A stretch of 50,822 bases of DNA from Campylobacter bilis (GTDB lineage: Bacteria; Campylobacterota; Campylobacteria; Campylobacterales; Campylobacteraceae), in contig NZ_WUED01000011.1 in assembly GCF_016806695.1 (NCBI RefSeq), positions 1-50,822 of the forward strand, written 5' to 3'. Within the stretch, counting starts at the first letter, position 1. Each line of letters starts with the position of its first letter. The notes under the pieces were generated by a model. The model had not been told where the DNA came from and did not search any database. It saw nothing but the letters and a program-made list of their open reading frames with translations. Of this stretch, positions 20,246 through 30,621 are shown piece by piece. The position numbers were made by a program, and so were the translations under genes.

Positions 20246-23200
20246 TTATTTTTGTGTAATTTTTAAAAAAGCTGCTAAATTTGGATCTTTTTCATTTTTA
20301 CAAAGTTCAAGCATTTTTAGCATCTTTTCATAATCCCTTGGCATGACTTTAAAAAAGTCTTTTTTGTCAAATTTTTCTAATATATCTTTAGCCTTTTTAG
20401 AATTAGTATAAACTATATGCTTTTCTATCATACTTTTTAATTCTTTTTCATCTTTAGCATTAAGATCTTTTATATCAACAAGTTCAGTATTAACATGGGT
20501 TTGATTATGCCTTCCAAAAATATAAACAACACCCCCACTCATACCTGCAGCAAAATTCGCACCCACATCGCCAAGCACCACAACAAGTCCTCCTGTCATA
20601 TACTCACAACCATGCACACCCGTACCTAAAACCACAGCATTAGCTCCTGAATTCCTTACACAAAATCTTTCTCCAGCTATACCATCTAAATACACCTCGC
20701 CCTCAGTAGCCCCATACAAACAAGCATTTCCTGCAATGATATTTTCTTCAGGCGAAAAAGTGATTTCATTTGAAATTTTAGCAATGATCTTACCCCCACT
20801 TAAACCCTTGCCTAAATAATCATTACTATCTCCTATGATTTCAAGTTTAATACCCTTTATCAAAAACGCTCCAAAACTATTGCCCGCATTGCCTATGGCT
20901 TTTATATGGATGCTATCAGGTTTTAAAGCGTCTTTACCATAAGTTTTTAAAATTTCACTTGAAAGCATGGTTGCAAAAGTTCGGCTTTGATTTCCTACCT
21001 CTAAAGAAAGCTTAATAGGCTCTTTTTTCTCTACAGCATTTTTACAAAGTGGAAGTAAAATCCTATAATCAATTGTTTTTTCTAATTTATTGTCTTTGTA
21101 ATCTTTAAAATGCACAGCAGTTTTATTATAAGTTGGCAAGGATTTTAAAATTTTATCCAAATTAAGTTTTCGTGCTTTACCTTCAACACTTTTTTGAGAG
21201 AGTTTATCCACGCGTCCTATCATATCATCAAGACGTTCAAAACCAAGTCTTGCCATGTATTCTCTAAGCTCTTGGGCTATAAAATACATGAAATTAATCA
21301 CATCATCTACCTTAGCTTTAAAACGACCTCTAAGCTGGGTATCTTGAGTAGCTATACCAAAAGGACAAGTATTAAGATGACATACTCTCATCATCGTACA
21401 ACCCATAGCGATTAAAGGTGCTGTAGCAAAACCAAATTCTTCAGCTCCTAAAAGTGCTGCTATAGCTAAATCACGGCCTGTCATTAGTTTTCCATCTGTT
21501 TCTAATCTCACCCTATCTCTTAATCTATTTAAAATCAAAGTTTGATGTGCCTCAGCCAAGCCTAGTTCCCAAGGAATTCCCGCATGCGGTATAGAGGTTC
21601 TAGGACTTGCTCCTGTCCCTCCATCATATCCTGAAATAAGTATAGAATTTGCCCCTGCCTTAGCCACACCAGCAGCAACTGTACCTATGCCATTTTCACT
21701 TACAAGTTTTACTGAAATTTTGGCATCTTTATTAGCATTTTTTAAATCATAAATAAGCTGAGATAAATCCTCTATAGAATAAATATCATGATGAGGAGGT
21801 GGAGAAATAAGCGTCACACCCGCTGTAGAATGCCTAGCCTTAGCTATCCAAGGATAGACTTTAAAACCCATTAATTGCCCACCCTCACCAGGCTTTGCAC
21901 CTTGTGCAACTTTGATTTGGATCTCTTTTGCATGGATTAAATAATTTAAATCCACACCAAAACGCCCACTTGCAATTTGCTTAATGGCTGAGTTTTTATC
22001 CACTCCATCTTTTATTTCATAACGCTCTTCATCTTCCCCGCCTTCTCCTGAATTTGATTTAGCTCCTATTTTGTTCATAGCTTGTGCTAAACACTCATGG
22101 GCCTCTTTAGAAATGGATCCATAGCTCATAGCCCCACTTCTAAAGCGTTTAACTATGCTTTGAACACTTTCAACCTGATCAATACTAATAGCCTCACTAA
22201 AATCAAATTCCATTAAAGAACGCAAATTCACTTGTTTTTCTTCTATTAAAGCAGAGTATTTTTTAAAACTTTTATAATCTTTATTACGACAGGCTTTTTG
22301 AAGATAAAAAATCGCAAGCGGATCGATTAAATGCTCTTCTTTAGCACTTCTAAAACTATGAATTCCTTTAGAATCTAAAGCCTTATGTGTATCATTAAAA
22401 GCATGTTTGTGTAAAGCAATGAGTTCTTTTTCAAAATCCTCTAAATCCATACCTTCAATACGCGAGATGGTAGAAGTAAAGTACTTATCAACCACTTTAG
22501 AATTTAAACCCAAACACTCAAAAAGGGCAGATCCATTATAACTTTGCAAGGTAGAAACTCCCATTTTTGAAGCGATTTTTACTATACCGCTTGAAGCAGC
22601 TTTGATAAAATTTTCTACTGCTTTTTTATAGCTTAGATTAAGTTCTTTATTAACTATAAGTTTTTGTATGCTTTCATAAACTAAATAAGGATTGATCACC
22701 GTAGCCCCATAACCTAAAAGACATGCAAAATGATGGATTTCTCTAGGCTCACCGCTTTGAATGATAATACTTGTATGTGTTCTTAAATTTTTTCTTACTA
22801 AATGATTATGCACCCCAGAAACCGCAAGCAAGGCAGGAATATAAGCTTTTTTCTCATTGACTCCTTTATCGCTTAAAATAATAATAGAAGCACCTTTTTT
22901 AACTTCTTCTTCTACTTTAATACAAAGTTCATCTAAGGCCTTTTGCAAAGAATTTTTAGCATAATTATAAAGTATAGAAAATTCTTTAACTTGAAATTCT
23001 TTTAAAGCTTTCACTTCAAAAAGCTCTTCATTGCTTATCACAGGTAGGGCTATTTTGACACGTTTTGCATTATTTTCATCTGGCTTTAATAAATTCCCTT
23101 CACTTCCTAGATAAATCCTTGTAGAAGTAACTATCTCTTCTCTTATAGCATCAAGGGGAGGATTGGTTACTTGTGCGAAAAGCTGCTTAAAATAATTGTA

Positions 23201-24736
23201 TAAAGGTTGATAGCTTTTACAAAGTATAGCCAAAGGCGTATCAACACCCATAGCCGCTATAGCTTCTTTGCCATTTTGTGCCATGTATCTAACACTCATT
23301 GTAAGCTCATCATAGCTCCAAGCAAAAGCCTTTTGAAGTCTTAAAACCTCATCTTCTTTCAAAAACTCATGTTTATAAACCCCGCTGTGTTGCTTTTCAA
23401 GCTCTACTAAATTTTTAAGCCAAGTTTTATAAGGTTTAGCATTAGCATAATGCTCTTTGATTTCATTATCAGCTATAAGCCTTCCTCTTGCAGTATCGAC
23501 AAGCAAAAGCTTTCCAGGTTCTAAACGTTTTTTAGCTTTGATATTTTTTTCATCTAGTTTTAAAACCCCTGTTTCACTTGAAAGTATAAGCATATCATCT
23601 TTTGTAAGATAATATCTTGAAGGACGAAAACCATTCCTATCTAAACTCGCCCCCATAATTACCCCATCAGTAAAAATTACAGCTGCAGGGCCATCCCAAG
23701 GCTCCATTAATAAAGAATGGTATTCATAAAAAGCACGTTTTTTGCCTTCCATATTTTTATTTTTATGCCAAGGCTCAGGCACCATCATCATAAAGGCTTC
23801 TTCTAAAGTACGACCATTAAGGGCTAAAAATTCCAAAGTATTATCAAACATAGCAGAATCACTACTAGGCTTTGCTATAATAGGGAAAATTTCATCTAAA
23901 TTTTCAAAATACTCACTTTTCATCAAACCTTCTCTAGCCCTTATGTTATCAACATTTCCGCGTATGGTATTGATTTCTCCATTGTGCACCATATAACGAT
24001 TTGGATGGGCTCTTTCCCAACTTGGAAAGGTATTAGTTGAAAAACGAGAATGCACTAAGGCTATGGCTGATTTCATATTAACATCTTTAAAATCAAGATA
24101 AAAATCACTCAATTGAGTTGAAAGAAGCATTCCTTTATAAACTATAGTACGCGAAGAAAAACTCGAAAAATAGAATTTTGGCACTTTTAAAGCTCTTTTT
24201 TCTATAAGACGACGCGTACTATAAAGCACCCTTTCAAATTCTAAGCCAGGATTTATTTTGCTTGGTCTTTTTACAAAAGCTTGCAAAAAATAAGGCATGG
24301 TTTTTAAAGCACTAGCACCTATATCACTAGCATTAAAAGGCACCTCTCTAAAACCTAAAAATTCAAGTTTTTTATCTTTTAATCCTTGTAAAAATATAGC
24401 TTTTGCTTGTTCTTTTGCATCTTTATTAAGTGATAAAAACATTTGTGCTACAGCATAATCACCCTTTTTAGGAAGTTTAAAGCCTAATTCTTGAGTCATA
24501 AAAAATTCATGCGGAATTTGCATTAAAATCCCTGCTCCATCACCTGAATTTTCTTCAGCCCCTGCACCGCCTCGGTGTTCAAGATTCATCAAAATTTCTA
24601 AAGCATCACAAATAACCTTATAAGAAGCTATACCGCGTATATTTACAACTGCTGCAATACCACAAGAATCATGCTCATTTTGTGGATGGTATAAAGCTAT
24701 GCTTTGATTATTTTCTAAGATATTTTCTAAATCCAT
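20246..24736 (-). CDS. gltB: Glutamate synthase large (alpha) subunit
   Basis: Transfers the amide nitrogen of glutamine to 2-oxoglutarate, giving two glutamates. The 1496-residue protein is made as a precursor: C25 in DSCGIAAV is the expected N-terminal nucleophile once 24 residues are removed. Domain order is glutaminase (about 25-400), a linking region, the FMN domain (GAKSNSGEGGEDEERY, AKPGEGGQLMG, ISGYDGGTGASP) and the C-terminal beta-helix of GxG repeats. The [3Fe-4S] cysteines lie at about residues 1112-1124 (CTMMRVCHLNTC). The frame is unbroken over 4.5 kb. This bears on the nearby pseudogenes, because it argues against general sequencing error. Confidence 0.97.
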   Translation of the reverse strand: MDLENILENNQSIALYHPQNEHDSCGIAAVVNIRGIASYKVICDALEILMNLEHRGGAGAEENSGDGAGILMQIPHEFFMTQELGFKLPKKGDYAVAQMFLSLNKDAKEQAKAIFLQGLKDKKLEFLGFREVPFNASDIGASALKTMPYFLQAFVKRPSKINPGLEFERVLYSTRRLIEKRALKVPKFYFSSFSSRTIVYKGMLLSTQLSDFYLDFKDVNMKSAIALVHSRFSTNTFPSWERAHPNRYMVHNGEINTIRGNVDNIRAREGLMKSEYFENLDEIFPIIAKPSSDSAMFDNTLEFLALNGRTLEEAFMMMVPEPWHKNKNMEGKKRAFYEYHSLLMEPWDGPAAVIFTDGVIMGASLDRNGFRPSRYYLTKDDMLILSSETGVLKLDEKNIKAKKRLEPGKLLLVDTARGRLIADNEIKEHYANAKPYKTWLKNLVELEKQHSGVYKHEFLKEDEVLRLQKAFAWSYDELTMSVRYMAQNGKEAIAAMGVDTPLAILCKSYQPLYNYFKQLFAQVTNPPLDAIREEIVTSTRIYLGSEGNLLKPDENNAKRVKIALPVISNEELFEVKALKEFQVKEFSILYNYAKNSLQKALDELCIKVEEEVKKGASIIILSDKGVNEKKAYIPALLAVSGVHNHLVRKNLRTHTSIIIQSGEPREIHHFACLLGYGATVINPYLVYESIQKLIVNKELNLSYKKAVENFIKAASSGIVKIASKMGVSTLQSYNGSALFECLGLNSKVVDKYFTSTISRIEGMDLEDFEKELIALHKHAFNDTHKALDSKGIHSFRSAKEEHLIDPLAIFYLQKACRNKDYKSFKKYSALIEEKQVNLRSLMEFDFSEAISIDQVESVQSIVKRFRSGAMSYGSISKEAHECLAQAMNKIGAKSNSGEGGEDEERYEIKDGVDKNSAIKQIASGRFGVDLNYLIHAKEIQIKVAQGAKPGEGGQLMGFKVYPWIAKARHSTAGVTLISPPPHHDIYSIEDLSQLIYDLKNANKDAKISVKLVSENGIGTVAAGVAKAGANSILISGYDGGTGASPRTSIPHAGIPWELGLAEAHQTLILNRLRDRVRLETDGKLMTGRDLAIAALLGAEEFGFATAPLIAMGCTMMRVCHLNTCPFGIATQDTQLRGRFKAKVDDVINFMYFIAQELREYMARLGFERLDDMIGRVDKLSQKSVEGKARKLNLDKILKSLPTYNKTAVHFKDYKDNKLEKTIDYRILLPLCKNAVEKKEPIKLSLEVGNQSRTFATMLSSEILKTYGKDALKPDSIHIKAIGNAGNSFGAFLIKGIKLEIIGDSNDYLGKGLSGGKIIAKISNEITFSPEENIIAGNACLYGATEGEVYLDGIAGERFCVRNSGANAVVLGTGVHGCEYMTGGLVVVLGDVGANFAAGMSGGVVYIFGRHNQTHVNTELVDIKDLNAKDEKELKSMIEKHIVYTNSKKAKDILEKFDKKDFFKVMPRDYEKMLKMLELCKNEKDPNLAAFLKITQK

Positions 24737-24869
24737 TTTATCTCCTTATAAAATTGATTTTAATTAGCTTATGAAGCTTAAAATATATTTTTAAAATTGA
24801 TATAATTTTTATCTTAAAAATAAATAAATTAAAAAATATTTTAATACATTTTTATAAATTATATAAAAA

Positions 24870-26171
24870 TTATAAAAACATAGCAATAGCACTTCCTAAA
24901 ATCAATAAAGATCCATTATAAAAAATAAAAGTTGGGATACAAGTGTCTTTAATATGATCGTGTTGTTTATCAGCATTTAAACCTACACTCGTTCCTATGG
25001 TGGTTTCGCTTGCTGGACTTCCTGCATCTCCTAAAGCCCCTGCTACGCCTAAAATAAATATAATAAGCCCTGTACTAAAACCAAGTTCTAAACAAATAGG
25101 ACAAAAAAGTGCGGCTATAATAGGTATGGTTCCAAAAGAACTTCCTATACCCATAGTAATAATCAATCCTATTAAAAGCATTAAAAATACTGTTAAAAAT
25201 TTACTTTTTTCTACATAAGGGAGGATGAAAATAATAAGCTCTTTTACCGAAGCACTTTGTTTTAAAACCTCAGCATACCCAGCAGCAACAAGCATAACAA
25301 AAGCTATAAAACCCATCATTTTAAATCCCTCATCAAAAACTGTGTTGATTTTAGAAAATTCAACCCCACCTAAAACCACCATCAAAATAAAACCTAAAAG
25401 TCCTGATAAAGGCAAATTCGAAGTTATAATTTGCAAAAGCAAGGTCAAAACAAGCCCGGCTAAAACACCCCATTCTTTAGAACTCATTTTAAGATTTTCC
25501 AAATCAGGCTTGATCAATTTTATTTCTTGATATTCCCTTGGCTTACGATAAAAAACAAAAAGGGCTAAAATAAGTCCGCTTAACATACAAATAGCAGCCA
25601 AATACATAGTATTTGTGATATCATTTAAAGACACATTCAAACCATTAGCATTTAAATTGTCTTTTAAAAGATCTTGAAAAGTAAGTCCAAATCCTACAGG
25701 CAAAACCATATAAGGAGTAATAAGGCCAAAAGTCAAAGCACAAGCTACAGCCCTACGATCGATTTTAAGCTGATTAAAAAGACTTAAAAGAGGCGGAATT
25801 AATAAAGGTATAAAAGCTACATGGATAGGAATTAAATTTTGAGAAAAACAAGAAATCAAGGCCAAAGATAAAAGCAATAAATATTTTTTATGTGAGATAA
25901 AACCCCTTACTATTTTAATCAAATATGCTGTTAAATGGGTCTTTGAAATTGCTATTGCAATAGCACCTAAAAGTATATAACTAAGAGAGGTTTTTAAATT
26001 TTCTTTCATTCCACTTATGAGTATATTCATAGTATCTACAAGACTAAGATGAGAAAATATGCCTGCAACAAGAGCTGCAATTAAAAGACTTAAAAGCACA
26101 TTAAAACGAAATAAACAAAGCAAGGTCATTAAAACAACACTAATAATAATGGGATTTGTCAACAAACTCAA
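24870..26171 (-). CDS. NhaC-type Na+/H+ antiporter family transporter
   Basis: A 433-residue inner-membrane protein with about eleven hydrophobic segments and conserved polar turns in the second half, such as GIGSSFGTIPII and GALGDAGSPASETT. The latter, a glycine/serine-rich stretch near 380-395, is characteristic of the Na+/H+ antiporter superfamily that also includes YuiF-type amino acid exchangers. Substrate is therefore uncertain: sodium/proton exchange or amino acid transport. The C. jejuni equivalent is Cj0006. It is divergent from the broken acetate-permease genes; the 227 bases between hold a marked inverted repeat. Confidence 0.82.
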   Translation of the reverse strand: MSLLTNPIIISVVLMTLLCLFRFNVLLSLLIAALVAGIFSHLSLVDTMNILISGMKENLKTSLSYILLGAIAIAISKTHLTAYLIKIVRGFISHKKYLLLLSLALISCFSQNLIPIHVAFIPLLIPPLLSLFNQLKIDRRAVACALTFGLITPYMVLPVGFGLTFQDLLKDNLNANGLNVSLNDITNTMYLAAICMLSGLILALFVFYRKPREYQEIKLIKPDLENLKMSSKEWGVLAGLVLTLLLQIITSNLPLSGLLGFILMVVLGGVEFSKINTVFDEGFKMMGFIAFVMLVAAGYAEVLKQSASVKELIIFILPYVEKSKFLTVFLMLLIGLIITMGIGSSFGTIPIIAALFCPICLELGFSTGLIIFILGVAGALGDAGSPASETTIGTSVGLNADKQHDHIKDTCIPTFIFYNGSLLILGSAIAMFL

Positions 26172-26261
26172 GGATTTTCCTTATAAATTAATAAAACTTA
26201 ATTCTAGAGAAATTTTTGTTAAAATGTAATAAAATATTAAATGCTTAAATATGTAAATTTT

Positions 26262-26287
26262 AGTAACATTTTATAATATATGTTACT
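26262..26287. promoter_or_regulatory. Inverted repeat AGTAACA-N12-TGTTACT around a TATAAT
   Basis: Seven-base arms at 26262-26268 and 26281-26287 are perfect complements and enclose TATAAT (26272-26277). This arrangement suits a regulator that blocks the -10. It lies between the antiporter gene and the acetate-permease block. An AGTAACAT half-site recurs at 32052-32059 upstream of glpD. A separate TGTAATA-AAA-TATTAAA near 26225 faintly resembles the CmeR operator of C. jejuni, but the match is imperfect. Confidence 0.45.
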
Positions 26288-26398
26288 TTTATACATATTT
26301 CAAAGAAAAATTCTTCCATTATTCAAGACTCAATATTTTTAAACTCTAAAATTATGGAATTTTTGTTATATTTTTAATAAAAATCGAAAGGAATATCC

Positions 26399-26759
26399 AT
26401 GGAACTCGATACCGAACAAAAAAAATACTATTTTAAAATTTAAAAATTTTGTTTCTTTTAGAAACAAAATCTCTCTTAATCTGTCTTTAATAATAATCAT
26501 TTGTTATTATATCTTTGTTTTAGGCATAGGACTTATGCCAGAAATTTTAGGATATAAACTTGGTCCTAGCGCTATAACTCTTGGTATTATAATAGGTATT
26601 GGCCTGATTTTATTATGCATTATTTCTACAGGAATTTATACTTTTATCGCAAATCATTTCTTAGATAAAGAACAAGAAGAAATGATTAAAAACTTAAAAA
26701 AACAAGGATTACTTGATGCATTAAAAAACGGAAAGATTGATTATAAGGAATTAATATGA
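26399..26759 (+). pseudogene. DUF485 (YjcH-like) membrane protein, frameshifted
   Basis: The small partner usually encoded before the acetate symporter ActP. Translation from the ATG at 26399 (good ribosome binding site GAAAGGAA) gives MELDTEQKK and then stops after 14 residues. Dropping one A from the eight-A run at 26416-26423 restores a single frame (NTILKFKNFVSFRNK and on) through two hydrophobic helices to DYKELI. The total of 361 bases is one more than a multiple of three, matching a one-base insertion. The stop overlaps the actP start (ATGA), as in intact operons. A re-initiated fragment from 26535 could give 74 residues. The A8 tract could in principle slip and switch the gene. Confidence 0.8.
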
Positions 26760-28389
26760 GAATTTTAATATTAGCAATTTTATTTTTTGATTCGGCCTTT
26801 AGTGCTAGCTTTGATTTAGGAGAAATTCACCAAAAAGACATAAATATAACTGCTGTGAGCATGTTTTTGATCTTTGTTTTAGCGACTTTATTAATTACTT
26901 ATTATTCTAATAAAAAATCTCAATCTAAAAAGCGGATTTTATACCGCTGGTGGGAATATCACACAGGCATGCAAAATGGTATGGCTATAGCAGGAGATTA
27001 TATGAGTGCAGCAAGCTTTCTTGGAATTACTGCTTTAGTTTTTACAAACGGTTTTGATGGACTTATTTATTCTATAGGTTTTTTAGTAGGATGGCCTATT
27101 ATTTTATTTTAATTGCAGAAAAATTCAGAAACCTTGGAAAATTTACTTTTGCAGACATTACTGCTTATCGTTTAGAAGCAAAACCTATACGCGTTATATC
27201 AGCTATTTCTGCTTTAAGCGTGATTATTTTTTACCTTATTGCCCAAATGGTAGGAGCAGGACAACTCATACAATTACTCTTTGGTTTGCCTTATACCTTT
27301 GCAGTGATTTTAGTAGGAATTTTAATGATTTGCTATGTGACTTTTGGAGGAATGCACGCAACCACTTGGGTACAAATTATAAAAGCTATTTTGCTTTTAG
27401 CAGGGGCTTCTTTTATGGCTTTTATGATATTATATCTTACTAAATTTGATTTAAAATACTATTTTGACTTAGCCATATCCCATCATCCAAAGGGTGAAAA
27501 TATAATGAAACCTGGCACTTTCTTGCCTGATACTGTTTCAGCACTTTCTTTAGGATTGGCTTTGATGTTTGGAACTGCGGGATTGCCTCATATTTTAATG
27601 CGGTTTTTTACCGTAAAGGATGCTAAAGAAGCAAGAAAATCAGTATTTTATGCAACAGGATTTATAGGATATTTTTATATACTTACTTTCATTATAGGTT
27701 TTGGAGCTATAGCACTTTTATTTACAAATCCTCAATTTACTAATGCTGATGGAAGTTTTAATGGGGCTAGCAATATGATTGCTATAACCTTAGCTGAAGT
27801 TTTAGGTGGGGATATATTTTTAGGATTTATTTTAGCTGTTGCCTTTGCTACTATTTTAGCTGTGGTTGCAGGACTTGCAATTTCAGGTGCAGGGACAATA
27901 AGTCATGATTTATATGTTAATGTTATTAAAAACGGTAATGTTAATCATGAAAATGAAATGAAAGTTACAAAAATTGCAACTATAACTATAGGAATTTTTG
28001 CTATTTTATTACGCATTGTTTTTGAAAAACAAAATGTCGCTTTTACTGTAGGCCTTGCTTTTGCTATAGCTGCGAGTGTGAATTTTCCTATACTTTTGCT
28101 TTGCATTTATTGGAAAAATCTTACTACAAAAGGTGCTTTTTGGGGTGGGCTTATAGGACTTATTGTAGTTCTTGCTTTAGTGATTTTAAGCCCTAGTATA
28201 TGGGTGAAAAGCTTTGGCTTTAATCAAGCAATTTTCCCTTATGATCACCCAGCTTTATTTTCCATGCCTTTGAGTTTTTTACTCATTTATATCATTTCAA
28301 AACTTGATAATTCTAAAAGATCCCAAAAAGACAAAGAAGGTTTTAAAGCACAAAGTGGCATAGGAATCAGTGAAGCTATAATGCATTAA
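26756..28389 (+). pseudogene. actP: Cation:acetate symporter ActP, one-base frameshift
   Basis: A sodium:solute symporter family protein for acetate uptake. The first frame (118 residues, with a short signal-like segment, then [20 protein letters not shown]) ends at TAA 27110-27112 just after [10 protein letters not shown]. The second frame resumes at once with [20 protein letters not shown] and runs 420 residues to the end. In intact homologues these pieces are contiguous; one extra T in the TTTT at 27107-27110 rejoins them. Total length (1634 bases) is one short of 545 codons, close to E. coli ActP. Apart from this base the gene looks healthy, so the loss is recent. Its partner upstream is also broken. 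Confidence 0.9.
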
Positions 28390-28405
28390 GGGCTTTTAGC
28401 CCTTA
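28387..28405. terminator. Bidirectional terminator between actP and glpF
   Basis: TAAGGGCT (28387-28394), loop TTT, AGCCCTTA (28398-28405): an 8-bp stem starting in the actP stop codon and ending just before the glpF stop, between two convergent gene blocks. Confidence 0.7.
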
Positions 28406-28406
28406 T

Positions 28407-29146
28407 TTATAAATAAAGGTATAAAAACGAAGCTAAAGTAGAACCAAAAATAGGCCCTAAAACAGGGATCCAAGCATAGGCCCAATCGCATTTTGCTTTC
28501 ATAGGCAAAACACTTAAAACTATACGAGGAGATAAATCCCTACAAGGATTTATAGCATAGCCTGTAGTAGATCCAAGGCTTAAACCTATAGCCCATACTA
28601 AAATAGCAACAGGCAAAGCCCCTATACTTCCAAGCCCTATTTTAACATCCTTAATATCTGGAAAAACTATATTCGCACCTGTAATATATAAGATAACAAA
28701 AATTAAAACAAAACTGCCTAGAAATTCACTAAAAAAATTAATTTTATAATTTCTAATGGCAGGTTCAGTACAAAAACAAGCTCTTCTTAAAGCTTCATCT
28801 TCAGTTATTTTAAAATGATCATAATAAAAAATATATACAAGCAAAGCACCAAAAGCAGCTCCTAAAAATTGTCCAAGCAAATAAGAAGGAACCAAAGTTA
28901 AAGGTATATTTTTTGAGTAATGAGTAAACTTAAAGTAACAGCTGGATTTAAATGAGCTCCACTTATAGGTCCAGCTACAGTCACTCCAACAAAAACAGCA
29001 AAAGCCCAAGCAGTAGTGATGACAAGCCATTGTGCTGATTCACCAAAATCACATTTAGTATTTTTAAGCAAACAGCTTGCAACCACACCATTTCCTAAAA
29101 GTATAAGTAAAGTCTTTCCTATAAATTCAGCTAATATGATTCCCAT
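28407..29146 (-). pseudogene. glpF: Glycerol facilitator GlpF, one-base frameshift
   Basis: An aquaglyceroporin for glycerol entry. The start (MGIILAEFIGKTLLILLGNG) through the first pore motif GAHLNPAVTL reads normally for 79 residues. It then runs into IYL and a stop because the A-run (T-run on the plus strand, 28909-28914) has six bases; seven would continue NIPLTLVPSYLLGQFLGAAF to the end. The second pore motif is NPCRD rather than the usual NPARD, which I would not call disabling. The 740-base length is one short of 247 codons. It lies 3 bases after the glpK stop, so it is the last gene of glpD-glpK-glpF. Confidence 0.88.
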
Positions 29147-29149
29147 AAA

Positions 29150-30612
29150 CTACTCCATCCAATTTAAACTTCTCTTAACCGCTTTATGCCAATATTTAAA
29201 CATAGTTTCTATTTCAAGACTATTTTTACTAGGAGTAAAAATCAGCTATTTGATATTGTTCTTTAAGAGTTTTAATATCCTTAAAATAACCCACAGCCAA
29301 GCCCGCTAAATAACCAGCACCTAAAGCCGTAGTTTCAACACTCTTTGGTCTTTTAATTTCAAAACCAAATAAATCAGCTTGAATTTGCATCAAATAATCA
29401 CTCGCACTCGCACCTCCATCTACGCGAATTTCACTGCATTGAGATCCTAAATCTTTTTCCATTTCTTTGACTATATCATAAACTTGAAATGCTATTCCTT
29501 CTAAAACAGCTCTAGCAAGGTGTCCATCAGTAGTAGCCCTACTAATGCCAAAAATAGTCCCTCTAGCATACTGATCCCAATAAGGCGTGCCAAATCCAGC
29601 TAAAGCAGGCACAAAATACACCCCACCATTGTCTTTTTCTGTAGAAGCTAAAGTATTAATATCAGCTGAAGTTCTTATAAGTCTAAGTCCATCTCTTAGC
29701 CATTGTATGGCAGCACCACCTATAAAAACCCCTCCTTCTAAAGCATAAGTTATTTCATCATTAATCTGCCATGCAATAGTGCTTAAAAGATTATTTTTGC
29801 TTAAAACAGGACTTTTTCCACAATTCATAAGCAAAAAACACCCTGTCCCATAAGTATTTTTCATCATGCCTTTTTCAGTGTACATTTGCCCAAACAATGC
29901 TGCTTGTTGATCCCCAGCTATACCTACTATGGGGATTTGACTATCAACCCATCTAGTAGCTGTATAGCCATAAATTTCACTAGAACTTTTAACTTCAGAA
30001 AGAATTTGTCTTGGTATATCAAATATTTCAAGCAATTCATCATCCCATGATAAAGTATGGATATTATAAAGCATGGTTCTACTAGCATTACTCACATCAG
30101 TTACATGAACCTTTCCTTTAGTCAGATTAAAAATAAGCCAAGTATCTATAGTCCCAAAACATAATTCTCCTTTTTGAGCTTTTGATCTTGCACCCTCTAC
30201 ATTATCTAGAATCCATTTTATTTTAGTAGCTGAAAAATAAGCGTCTAAAACCAGGCCTGTTTTAGCTTGTATTAAATTTGATTTATCTTTTTTAAGTTCT
30301 TCACAAAAATCAGCCGTTCTTTTATCTTGCCAAACTATGGCATTATATATGGGTTCTAGTGTATTTTTATCCCAAATTACAGTAGTTTCTCTTTGATTTG
30401 TAATGCCTAATGCTGCTATGTCTTTAGCATTTAAATTAGCTCTTGCTAAAGATTCTGTAAGTGTGGCGATTTGAGAACTCCAAATTTCTTTGTTGTGGAT
30501 AAATTTGGGTAAAATCTTTTTGTGCTATAGAAATAATATTTGAATTTTCATTAAAAATTAAAGCTCTTGAAAGAAGTTGTTCCCTGATCTAAAGACATGA
30601 TATATTTTTCAT
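29150..30612 (-). pseudogene. glpK: Glycerol kinase GlpK, multiple frameshifts and a small deletion
   Basis: Would phosphorylate glycerol to glycerol-3-phosphate. Four lesions are readable. The start ATGAAAAATAT lacks a base, so EKYIMSLDQGTTS is out of frame with the ATG. An extra base at 30570-30572 shifts TTS-SRALIFNE. A deletion near 30492 removes about eight residues after IYPQ and before [11 protein letters not shown]. One extra T (five-base run at 29237-29241) ends the protein early at ADFYS* instead of continuing [20 protein letters not shown] to RSLNWME. Between the deletion and the last lesion the frame is open and carries [26 protein letters not shown] and [12 protein letters not shown]. 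The ribosome binding site AAGGAG remains. Confidence 0.92.
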
Positions 30613-30621
30613 TGTTTCTCC

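Noticed and set aside
28407-29030. A separate membrane protein starting MACHHYCLGFCCFCW
   Set aside because: Its first 40 or so residues are glpF read in the wrong frame; only the part after the frameshift is genuine.
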